Positions 1-6,602 are shown, numbered from the stretch's first letter. The stretch: 12,350 bases of DNA from Burkholderiaceae bacterium (GCA_031276435.1 JAISNB010000190.1:1-12350); one strand, 5' to 3'. Notes: generated by a model not told the origin, from the letters alone. Numbers and translations are program-made.

Positions 1-42
1 CCGAAATGCAGATCAATAGCTTAATAAATAATAGTTATAAAA

Positions 43-1650
43 GTGTTACCCCCCCCCCGAAAATCGAATATAAGCGCCCGTAAATTCATATTCTGTTCGT
101 TTTTTCTTGCGGCAGCAGCGTCCACGCCGGTCTGGGCGCAACCCGCTGTTAGTTGCAACACGAATCCGGTTATTTTCAATACCGGGGTCAATGCATCCGG
201 TACGGGCGTTTTGCCGACGGGCACACCAGATGCAAACTGGAAATACATGGGCCAAAGCGGCGCTCTATCTCCTGATATAGATACAAAGCCGTCTTTGCTG
301 CTTTCAGGCTGGGTTGATGCTCCGGTTACTACATCAACCAATAGTCATTGGACGGGCTCTACAGTTTCGCGTGCTGTTGGATTTGGATCAGTATCGGCAG
401 GAATTTACTGGTATCGCTATGCGTTTTATCTGGATCCCGCAGATGTTCCGGCATTCAATTTGTCCATGAAGCTGGGTGTGGATGATGACCTTTACCATGT
501 GTTCGTCAATGACACGGACAATCTGGTTCTTCCACCGGGAACAAATCATTTGAATTCCTGGAACCTGCCCTTGCAGGAAATCGTGCTGAGCGAAGGCTGG
601 CAGCCTGGCCTGAACGAGATTGTGATTGCAACTTATAGTGGTGGCGGTGGGGCCGTGGCATGGGTTCAACCCAGTGGCGCACCGCTTTGCGCCGAAAAGC
701 TCTCCCTCACCAAAACCACCACGCAAAGCACTGCGGTTGCGGCGGGCCAGACGAACATCCCTTTCGAGATTGTCGTCGCCAACAAGGGCGCGGCCTTTCC
801 CGCTGGTGCTGTGCTGAACGATGCGCTGCCCGCCGGTCTGGCTTCTGGCGCGTGGACTTGCAGCAGCAGCGATCCACTTGCCGCGCCCTGTCCCGCCGCA
901 TCTGGCGTTTTGCCCATTAGCAATCTCACACTGCCCGCTTTGCCTGCGGGCAGTTCATTGCGTTTCAATATTTTGGCCAATGCGCAATCGGCGGCCAGTG
1001 CCCTGCCGGACATTGAAAATGCCGCCACGCTGACGCTGCCAGCACCGTTTGCGGCGGCGGATGTGTGCCTGAACGCCCATAACGCCAGCGCCTGCACAGC
1101 GGCGGCGTCGGTTACCACGGGCGCTTATCTGGAGATTGACAAGGTGCTGACGGGTTCTGGCCCGTTTGCGCCGGGCGATAGCGTTACCTACGACATCACG
1201 CTGTCCAACGCGGGTTTTATGGCCTTGACAGGCGTGACGCTGGACGATGCCTTGCCCACAGGCTTGAGCGGCGGCGCATGGACTTGCACGGTACCGGTGG
1301 GCAGCACCGCTGCTTGTCCGGCCTCTGCCAGCGGCAACATGCCCTTAGCGGCAACGGGCATCAACCTGCCCGTGGGCGGCAGTCTGGTTTACACCGTCAC
1401 GGCCACGGTGGGCGCGGTAACGGCCCCGAGCACGCTGAGCAATTTGCTGGCCACAGCCAGCCCGGGCAATGGCGCGTGCTGGAATGGCTTTGCGGTAACA
1501 CCGGCCTGCACGGCCAGCATCAGTATTTCGCTGATTCCGCTGGCGATCAGCGCCGTACCGGCGCTGGACCGTTTGGGTTACGCGCTGATGGCGCTGGCTG
1601 TGCTGGCGCTGGCCGCAGGAGCGGCAAGGCGCAGAAGGGCACAGGTTTGA
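43..1650 (+). CDS. Secreted surface protein with two DUF11-like repeats and an IPTL-CTERM-like sorting tail
   Basis: This is probably an exported, surface-anchored protein; its ligand is unknown. Read from the GTG at 43 it has 535 residues. Residues 1-32 form a signal peptide: basic R6, K7, R13 and K14, a hydrophobic run FIFCSFFLAAAA, and a likely cleavage after VWA. Residues ~33-218 are rich in aromatics, Gly and Asp and look like a beta-sandwich or carbohydrate-binding-type module, but I cannot name a family. Two DUF11-like repeats follow at ~220-330 and ~363-470, sharing the signature DALPxGLxxGAWTC. The tail (505-535) has VPALDRLG, a hydrophobic helix and an RRRR cluster, the three-part layout of IPTL-CTERM/PEP-CTERM-like sorting signals. 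The start is uncertain. GTG 43 has no Shine-Dalgarno sequence and is followed by C10 (49-58). ATG 6 would be in frame only if that tract were C9 or C12. GC content is lower in the N-terminal third than in the DUF11 part. Confidence 0.8.
   Translation: MLPPPRKSNISARKFIFCSFFLAAAASTPVWAQPAVSCNTNPVIFNTGVNASGTGVLPTGTPDANWKYMGQSGALSPDIDTKPSLLLSGWVDAPVTTSTNSHWTGSTVSRAVGFGSVSAGIYWYRYAFYLDPADVPAFNLSMKLGVDDDLYHVFVNDTDNLVLPPGTNHLNSWNLPLQEIVLSEGWQPGLNEIVIATYSGGGGAVAWVQPSGAPLCAEKLSLTKTTTQSTAVAAGQTNIPFEIVVANKGAAFPAGAVLNDALPAGLASGAWTCSSSDPLAAPCPAASGVLPISNLTLPALPAGSSLRFNILANAQSAASALPDIENAATLTLPAPFAAADVCLNAHNASACTAAASVTTGAYLEIDKVLTGSGPFAPGDSVTYDITLSNAGFMALTGVTLDDALPTGLSGGAWTCTVPVGSTAACPASASGNMPLAATGINLPVGGSLVYTVTATVGAVTAPSTLSNLLATASPGNGACWNGFAVTPACTASISISLIPLAISAVPALDRLGYALMALAVLALAAGAARRRRAQV
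49..58 (+). repeat. Homopolymeric C10 tract in codons 3-6 of the surface-protein gene
   Basis: Ten consecutive C residues lie immediately after the only in-frame start (GTG 43) and before the signal peptide. Losing or gaining one C moves the signal-peptide frame relative to the start. With C9 the ATG at 6 becomes the in-frame start, with C10 it is GTG 43, and with C11 no in-frame start is visible in the window. Poly-C slippage is an established phase-variation mechanism in Burkholderiales (Bordetella fim promoters and bvgS). The tract length may also be a sequencing artefact. Confidence 0.85.
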
Positions 1651-1694
1651 CGCCCGCCCGCCCCTGCGGTTGACCGCAAGCTGTGTTGTTTTTT

Positions 1695-1796
1695 CGTCAT
1701 TGCGAGCGCCCGCAGGGCGCGTGGCAATCCAGACAGAGGGTCTTGCATGGGGCTGTATGGATTGCCGCGTCGCGCTCCGCGCTCCTCGCAATGACG
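1695..1796. repeat. REP/MITE-like palindromic intergenic repeat
   Basis: The outer ends are CGTCATTGCGAG (1695-1706) and CTCGCAATGACG (1785-1796), which are exact reverse complements. The inner ends GGCAATCCA (1723-1731) and TGGATTGCC (1758-1766) are also complementary, so the ~100-bp unit can fold into a long hairpin. Motifs of the type CGTCATTGCGAG...TGGATTGCC recur between genes in many proteobacterial genomes. No coding potential was found. It lies between the stop of the surface-protein gene and a terminator hairpin. Confidence 0.75.
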
Positions 1797-1920
1797 ATAA
1801 AAAAGAGATGCGCTTGCCATGATGGCGCGGTTCAAAAGCCACTTCTTCCGGGGTGGCTTTTTTGTGGGCTTTTGATGGCTGTTGTTTTGCTGCGCGTAAA
1901 AATTTCCCCTCTCCCGGCGC
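1758..1920. repeat. Composite repeat module, copy A (half-palindrome + terminator + conserved tail)
   Basis: The order is: half-palindrome beginning TGGATTGCCGCGTCGC (1758) and ending at 1796; a variable spacer; the AAAAGCCAC/GTGGC hairpin with TTTTTTGTGGGC; then a tail of the form GTTGTTTTGCtGCGCGT followed by a pyrimidine-rich CCCCTCTCCC...GCGC end. The same blocks occur in the same order and orientation at 2098-2239, with substitutions and small indels. Copy A also includes the right arm of the complete palindrome at 1695-1796. Confidence 0.6.
1834..1863 (+). terminator. Rho-independent terminator, copy 1
   Basis: The stem is AAAAGCCAC (1834-1842) with GTGGCTTTT (1853-1861), the loop is 10 nt, and a T6 run follows (1858-1863). 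It lies 184 nt after the surface-protein stop on the same strand, so it could end that transcript after reading through the palindromic repeat. A diverged copy lies at 2162-2189. Confidence 0.7.
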
Positions 1921-1936
1921 TACGCGCCGACCTCTC

Positions 1937-2046
1937 CCCCAAGGGGCGAGGTCAAAGAAATGAGGCCGCTGCGTTTTCCCCAAGGGGTGAGGTCAAGAAA
2001 TTGAGGGCGCTGCGTTTTCCCCAAGGAGTGAGGTCAGGAAACGCCC
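1937..2046. repeat. 41-bp direct tandem repeat, about 2.7 units
   Basis: Units begin with CCCCAAGG at 1937, 1978 and 2019, giving an exact 41-bp period. Each reads CCCCAAGGrGyGAGGTCA, then an A-rich stretch; units 1 and 2 continue with GAGGsCGCTGCGTTTT. The third unit is partial and diverges after GGAAA. The first unit is preceded by a CCTCTCCC stretch (1907-1914 and 1931-1938) able to pair with the GGGGCGAGG sequence. It lies between the two composite-module copies. No convincing reading frame spans it. Confidence 0.8.
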
Positions 2047-2097
2047 GCATGGTGAGGTGGTGGGCGACGGGCGGCCATGTGCCGCGCTTGCGCTTCA

Positions 2098-2239
2098 TGG
2101 ATTGCCGCGTCGCTGCGCGCCTCGCAATGACGCGCGCAAAGGAGCGCGCGCCATGCAATGCAAAAGCCACTTTGCGAGGTGGCTTTTTTGTGGGCTGGTT
2201 GTTGTTTTGCCGCGCGTGGGAACGCCCCCTTTCCCGCGC
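2098..2239. repeat. Composite repeat module, copy B
   Basis: This is a diverged duplicate of 1758-1920. It has a half-palindrome TGGATTGCCGCGTCGC...CTCGCAATGACG (2098-2132), a spacer, the terminator hairpin (2162-2189), then GTTGTTTTGCcGCGCGT and a CCCCCTTTCCCGCGC end. Unlike copy A it has no left palindrome arm upstream, so the palindromic element here is solitary or decayed. It ends ten bases before the stop of the minus-strand thioesterase gene. Confidence 0.6.
2162..2189. terminator. Bidirectional terminator hairpin, copy 2
   Basis: AAAAGCCAC (2162-2170), an 8-nt loop and GTGGC (2179-2183) are followed by T6. The flanking A4 and T6 make it work in principle on both strands. For the minus-strand thioesterase gene, whose stop is at 2249, it gives a GCCAC/GTGGC stem followed by a T run about 60 nt downstream of the stop. 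Confidence 0.7.
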
Positions 2240-2248
2240 AACACCGGA

Positions 2249-2710
2249 TCAAAGCGTGCGGCGCGGAACAGAGCGCGGGCGGCCATGCTCGTCAATGGCA
2301 ACATAAGTCATGGTGGCCTCGGTGACTTTGACGTACTTGCCCTGCGCGCTCAGGCGCTCGGAAAAAACGCTCACATGCACCTGCATCGATGTATTGCCAA
2401 TGCGCACCATCCTGGCCAGGAAAGTCAGAATGTCGCCCACGCGAACCGGCTGTTTGAAAATGAACTCGTTGACCGCCACCGTCACCAGTCGGCCTTGCGC
2501 ATGGCGCGCTGGCAGCACCGCGCCAGCCAGATCCATCTGGGCCATGACCCAGCCGCCAAAAATGTCGCCATTGGGATTGGCGTCGGCAGGCATGGGAATG
2601 ACTTTCAGAACCAGTTCGCGATCGGCAGGCAGGTCTTCATACGGCGCGTCCACCGCCTGGGTGTTGAGTGCAGGCAGGCGGCTGGAAGTGGGGCTGGAGA
2701 GATGGGACAT
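2249..2710 (-). CDS. yciA: Acyl-CoA thioesterase, YciA-type hotdog fold
   Basis: It hydrolyses acyl-CoA to free acid and CoA in the cytoplasm. The product is 153 aa, close to the ~150-160 aa of YciA proteins. Signature residues NPNGDIFGGW (45-54) are followed by MAQMD, whose D60 aligns with the catalytic Asp of Haemophilus YciA (D44 in MSQMD). VTVAVNEFIFKQPVRVGD and VTEATMTYVAID complete the hotdog pattern. I chose the ATG whose complement is at 2708-2710 because homology begins soon after it. The frame stays open further upstream, but that extension is low-complexity and overlaps gltI, so I treat it as chance in GC-rich DNA. The Shine-Dalgarno sequence is weak. The gene is divergent from gltI and convergent with the surface-protein gene. 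Substrate specificity cannot be read from the sequence. Confidence 0.9.
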   Translation of the reverse strand: MSHLSSPTSSRLPALNTQAVDAPYEDLPADRELVLKVIPMPADANPNGDIFGGWVMAQMDLAGAVLPARHAQGRLVTVAVNEFIFKQPVRVGDILTFLARMVRIGNTSMQVHVSVFSERLSAQGKYVKVTEATMTYVAIDEHGRPRSVPRRTL

Positions 2711-2847
2711 GGGCGGCGCGCAAAAGTGGTGGTGGGGGCGGCTGAACCGTTGCACGGCATTGTCGCCCATGCGCGTGGCCAATGCACCGCTTTGCGCTTG
2801 CCATCCGGCCACGGCGCGGATCGCGCACCAGAAACGTGCAAAACACG

Positions 2848-2862
2848 TGGCCCAAGACTTGC
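2848..2862 (+). promoter_or_regulatory. Candidate sigma-54 (RpoN) -24/-12 promoter for gltIJKL
   Basis: TGGCCCAAGACTTGC has GG (2849-2850), exactly ten bases, then GC (2861-2862). TGGC and TTGC match the RpoN consensus TGGCAC-N5-TTGC with the correct spacing. The predicted start is near 2873-2874, leaving a leader of about 96 nt. Pseudomonas acidic amino-acid transporters of this family are controlled by the RpoN-dependent AauR response regulator, which makes the call plausible. An imperfect upstream dyad ATCCG-N9-CGGAT (2803-2821) is visible, but I find no TTCGG-N4-CCGAA-like AauR site. Confidence 0.45.
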
Positions 2863-2886
2863 GCATTGATCGGTTGCAACCTCTAT

Positions 2887-2934
2887 GGGGAAAACCCCGG
2901 GTGCGCCAGGCATTCGTAAAATGCGGCACCGGGG
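2887..2934 (+). promoter_or_regulatory. Competing hairpins in the gltI leader
   Basis: GGGGAAAACCCC (2887-2898) forms a small hairpin. The same CCCC begins CCCCGGGTGC (2895-2904), which pairs with GCACCGGGG (2926-2934, one bulge) around an inner stem GCATT/AATGC (2910-2914 and 2920-2924). The two folds exclude each other because both use 2895-2898. This is the layout of an RNA switch or attenuator, but there is no T run after the second stem and no known riboswitch class is recognised. Confidence 0.35.
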
Positions 2935-2969
2935 AGGCTCTGCTCTTTGTTCTTGAAAGGATCACCACT

Positions 2970-3866
2970 ATGAAAAAGCAATTGATGACCATGGGCCTGG
3001 CGGTTTTGGCCTGCACGGCGGCCAGCGCCCAGACGCCGCCCGACACGCTGGCCCGCATTCAGGCCAGCGGCACGGTCAACCTGGGTGTGCGCGACTCCTC
3101 GGGCCTGGCCTTCACGCTGGGCGGCGGCAAATACGTTGGCTTTCACACCGAGATGGCCGAGCGCATCATCGATGACCTGGGCAAACAGGCGGGCAAGCCG
3201 CTCAAAATCAAATACGTGCCCATCACGTCGCAAAACCGCATCCCGCTGATCCAGAACGGCACCATCGATTTCGAGTGCGGCTCCACCACCAACAACCGCG
3301 CGCGCCAGAAAGACGTGGACTTTGCCTACACCACGTATGTGGAAGAAGTGCGCATTGCCACCAAAGTCAATTCGGGCATCGCCTCGGTCAAGGACTTGAA
3401 TGGCAAGACCGTGGCGACCACCACTGGCACCACATCCGTGCAAACCCTGCGCAGGCACGAGCGCGCGGGCGGCATCGACTTCAACAACGTGATGGGCAAA
3501 GACCATGCCGACAGCTTCCTGCTGCTCGAATCCGGCCGTGCCGATGCGTTTGTGATGGACGGCTCCATCCTGGCCAAGAACATCGCCACCTCCAAAAACC
3601 CCGGCAACTACAAAATCGTGGGCGAAGTGCTGTCGGTCGAACCGATTGCCTGCATGCTGCCCAAGGGCGACGCCAAACTGAAAAAAGCCGTCGACGAGAG
3701 CATCGTGCGCCAAATCAAGGACGGCTCATTGGGCAAGCTGTACGACAAATGGTTCATACAGCCCATCCCGCCCAACAACATGGCTTTGAACATGCCCGCC
3801 TCAGAGAGCACCAAAGCCGCCTGGGCCAACCCCAACGACAAGCCCATGGAAGACTACGCCCAGTAA
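2970..3866 (+). CDS. gltI: Glutamate/aspartate ABC transporter, periplasmic substrate-binding protein
   Basis: It captures acidic amino acids in the periplasm and delivers them to GltJK. The product is 298 aa; E. coli GltI has 302. GltI hallmarks are present: PITSQNRIPLIQNGTIDFEC, GSTTNN, KDHADSFLLLESGRADAF, and KLYDKWFIQPIPPNNM near the end. C103 (in FECGS) and C228 (in ACML) occupy the positions of the family's cysteine pair. The signal peptide is MKK plus a hydrophobic stretch, with likely signal peptidase I cleavage after ASA (residue 20). VLAC at 12-15 weakly resembles a lipobox, so a lipoprotein is possible but less likely. The start ATG has AAAGGA (2956-2961) eight bases upstream, and the long open extension upstream is discarded. 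It is the first gene of gltIJKL, with 109 nt before gltJ. Ligand preference between Glu and Asp is inferred from the family. Confidence 0.95.
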   Translation: MKKQLMTMGLAVLACTAASAQTPPDTLARIQASGTVNLGVRDSSGLAFTLGGGKYVGFHTEMAERIIDDLGKQAGKPLKIKYVPITSQNRIPLIQNGTIDFECGSTTNNRARQKDVDFAYTTYVEEVRIATKVNSGIASVKDLNGKTVATTTGTTSVQTLRRHERAGGIDFNNVMGKDHADSFLLLESGRADAFVMDGSILAKNIATSKNPGNYKIVGEVLSVEPIACMLPKGDAKLKKAVDESIVRQIKDGSLGKLYDKWFIQPIPPNNMALNMPASESTKAAWANPNDKPMEDYAQ

Positions 3867-3975
3867 CACAATACGGGCGCAAGAAAGGGCTGTGAAAGCC
3901 GCCCCCCCGTGGCCACTGACTGTTGCGGGCGGGCCGTTTTCAATCGGTTGACCGCTTTTCGGCGGGGACAAAAGC

Positions 3976-4740
3976 ATGGCGATGGATTGGCAGGTTTTTT
4001 GCCGGGATACGCTGACCACCGAAGTGGTCAGTGGCTGTTTTGGAACGGGGCGCGACCCGACTTACCTGAACTGGGTTTTCCAGGCCTGGGGCTGGACCGT
4101 GGCGGTGGCGCTCAGCGGCTTGGCGCTGGCGCTGGTGGCAGGCTCCATCGTGGGCGTGATCCGTACCCTGCCGGGCAGCCCGTGGCTGGCGCGCCTGGGC
4201 AATGCGTGGGTGGAACTGTTTCGCAACATCCCGCTGCTGGTCCAGATTTTCCTGTGGTACCACGTGGTGCCCACGCTGGTGGAGCCGATGCGCGCGTTCC
4301 CCTCGTTCTTGCTGGTAGTCATCGCGCTGGGCTTTTTCACGTCGGCCCGCATTGCCGAGCAAGTGCGCGCTGGCATCCAGGCGCTGCCGCGCGGCCAGCG
4401 CGACGCGGGCATGGCGCTGGGGTTTACCACCTTCCAGTGCTACCGCCACGTCATCCTGCCCATGGCCTACCGCATCATCATTCCGCCGCTGACCAGTGAG
4501 TCCATGAACGTGTTCAAGAACTCGTCGGTGGCATTTGCGGTATCCATCCCCGAACTGACCCAGTTTGCCTTGCAGGCGGGCGAGGAAACCACGCGGATCA
4601 TAGAGATTTTCCTGGTCGTCACCGTGCTCTACATCATCTCGGCGCTGGTCATCAACCGCATCATGGCCTTCATCGAAAAGCGCGCGCGGATTCCCGGCTT
4701 TGTGGCCACCGCCAGCGCGGGGGGCCAGCAGGCATGCTGA
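3976..4740 (+). CDS. gltJ: Glutamate/aspartate ABC transporter permease GltJ
   Basis: This is an inner-membrane subunit of the GltIJKL importer, of the HisMQ-type permease family. The product is 254 aa with several hydrophobic helices, beginning with WTVAVALSGLALALVAGSIVGV after a polar N-terminus. The cytoplasmic EAA loop runs from about residue 128 (EQVRAGIQALPRGQRDAGMA), where it contacts the ATPase. Family motifs VELFRNIPLLVQ and PPLTSESMNVFKNSS are clear. The start at 3976 has a GGGGAC sequence ten bases upstream; a second ATG at 3982 is an alternative. The last seven bases overlap the start of gltK (ATGCTGA), which suggests translational coupling. Confidence 0.94.
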   Translation: MAMDWQVFCRDTLTTEVVSGCFGTGRDPTYLNWVFQAWGWTVAVALSGLALALVAGSIVGVIRTLPGSPWLARLGNAWVELFRNIPLLVQIFLWYHVVPTLVEPMRAFPSFLLVVIALGFFTSARIAEQVRAGIQALPRGQRDAGMALGFTTFQCYRHVILPMAYRIIIPPLTSESMNVFKNSSVAFAVSIPELTQFALQAGEETTRIIEIFLVVTVLYIISALVINRIMAFIEKRARIPGFVATASAGGQQAC

Positions 4741-5402
4741 ACCTCGACTTCTCGCTGCTGAACTGGCAACTGGTCAACAACTTCATCCTCAAGGGGCTGT
4801 GGTTCAGCATCAACCTGACCGTCGTCGCCACACTGGGCGGCATTTTCCTGGGCACACTGCTGGCGCTCATGCGCCTGTCGGGCAAGGGGTTTCTGGCCTT
4901 TCCGGCCGCCCTCTACGTCAACGGCATGCGCTCCATCCCCAAGGTGATGATGATCCTGTGGGTTTTCCTGCTGGTGCCGTTACTGATCGGGCGGCCCATC
5001 GGCGCCGAATACTCGGCCTACGCCACCTTCATCGTATTCGAGGCGGCGTACTTCTCTGAAATCATGCGCGCGGGCATCCAATCCATCCCGCGCGGGCAAA
5101 TGCACGCGGGCCAGGCGCTGGGCATGACCTACCGGCAGAACATGCGGCTGGTCATCCTGCCGCAGGCGTTTCGCAACATGCTGCCCGTGCTGCTGACAGA
5201 AACCATCATCCTGTTCCAGGACACCTCGCTGGTATACGCCATCGGCGCGTATGACCTGCTCAAGGGCTTTGAAACTGCGGGCAAGAACTATGGCCGCCCC
5301 ATCGAGATGTATCTGGCCGCAACGCTGCTCTACTTTGTCATCTGCTACAGCTTGTCCCGCCTGGTCAAGCGGCTGCACCAGAAAATCGCCATCATTCGCT
5401 GA
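4734..5402 (+). CDS. gltK: Glutamate/aspartate ABC transporter permease GltK
   Basis: This is the second inner-membrane permease of the importer and forms a heterodimer with GltJ. The product is 222 aa; E. coli GltK has 224. It shows about five hydrophobic segments, including FSINLTVVATLGGIFLGTLL and the C-terminal YLAATLLYFVICYSLSRLV. Its EAA loop starts near residue 109 (EIMRAGIQSIPRGQMHAGQA) and includes PQAFRNMLPVLLTE. It starts inside the gltJ stop region with a 7-nt overlap and has no strong Shine-Dalgarno sequence of its own, so its translation is probably coupled to gltJ. gltL begins 21 nt after its stop. Confidence 0.94.
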   Translation: MLNLDFSLLNWQLVNNFILKGLWFSINLTVVATLGGIFLGTLLALMRLSGKGFLAFPAALYVNGMRSIPKVMMILWVFLLVPLLIGRPIGAEYSAYATFIVFEAAYFSEIMRAGIQSIPRGQMHAGQALGMTYRQNMRLVILPQAFRNMLPVLLTETIILFQDTSLVYAIGAYDLLKGFETAGKNYGRPIEMYLAATLLYFVICYSLSRLVKRLHQKIAIIR

Positions 5403-5423
5403 TTCCCCCAGGAGCGCGCATCC

Positions 5424-6173
<750 letters not shown>

Positions 6174-6334
6174 AAAGCCTTGCCCGATGTCGGCTGCCAG
6201 CGCGTGGATCGCTGAACCGCTGCTGCTCACCGTCGAGCAAGCGCCAGTGTCCAGTTTTTAAACACCATGACCCAAGAATTCATTCAACAGAACCCAAGCT
6301 GCTTATTTTTTATCTTCTACAGGGAACATCCAGC

Positions 6335-6535
6335 ATGCGACTCATTCTTGCCATTTTCCTGCCCTGGCTCCAGTTTTTCACAATTGGCAGACCCTTTGCG
6401 GGCATCATCTGTCTCTTCTTGCAGCTAACCATCATTGGCTGGCTGCCCGCCGCGCTCTGGTCTGTTTATGCCTTGAGCCAATACAAGACAGACCAGAAAA
6501 TCAAACAAGCGACAGCCACGCAAAACGGGAAATAA
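6335..6535 (+). CDS. Small YqaE/Pmp3-like membrane protein
   Basis: The product is 66 aa with two hydrophobic helices (about residues 2-16 and 21-45) separated by a short polar turn (TIGRP), and a Lys/Gln-rich tail. The pattern ILAIFLPWLQFF...LFLQLTIIGWLPAALWSVYAL resembles the YqaE/Pmp3 (UPF0057) family of stress-related membrane proteolipids: IxAIxLPP..., then LLTLxGxxPGxxHAxYV. The match is by pattern only, and the usual glycine-rich turn is altered. AGGGA (6321-6325) lies nine bases before ATG. The upstream 6174-6334 stretch is noticeably more A/T-rich than its surroundings and probably holds its promoter. The stop lies 67 nt before the preferred pyrC start. The function here is unknown; membrane potential or stress adaptation is the family suggestion. 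Confidence 0.75.
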   Translation: MRLILAIFLPWLQFFTIGRPFAGIICLFLQLTIIGWLPAALWSVYALSQYKTDQKIKQATATQNGK

Positions 6536-6602
6536 AGGAGACGCCGCAACCCGCCCCGCCATGCGCGCGTTTGCGGCCACGCACCAATGGGACAATGGCG
6601 GC

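Larger units (their letters stand above)
1651..2248. other. Gene-free repeat-rich region between convergent genes
   Basis: This stretch of about 600 bases separates the surface-protein gene and yciA, which converge. In order it holds the palindromic repeat (1695-1796), terminator 1, a CCTCTCCC-rich hairpin region, the 41-bp tandem repeat, a short unique piece (~2047-2097), and module copy B with terminator 2. Open frames crossing it consist of repeat translations in several frames and lack start signals, so no gene is called. Confidence 0.75.

Noticed and set aside
1695..2239. CRISPR array
   Set aside because: The repeats are either direct tandem units without spacers (41 bp) or two diverged modules far apart; there are no regular unique spacers and no cas gene.
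1683..2306. 207-aa open frame through the repeat region
   Set aside because: It is made of translated palindromic, tandem and terminator repeats, with no convincing start signal or domain.
2917..2922. TAAAAT as a -10 box for gltI
   Set aside because: It has no -35 at the right distance (ACCCCG) and lies in the inner stem/loop of the leader hairpin. The GG-N10-GC element upstream is the better promoter candidate.
2310..2969. Long N-terminal extension of gltI upstream of 2970
   Set aside because: It overlaps yciA antisense, has low-complexity composition, and would bury the signal peptide inside the protein. AAAGGA and MKK at 2970 mark the true start.
6267..6430. Small open frame beginning MTQEF upstream of and overlapping the 66-aa membrane protein
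   Set aside because: It has no Shine-Dalgarno sequence, overlaps the start of a better-supported gene in another frame, and shows no family pattern.
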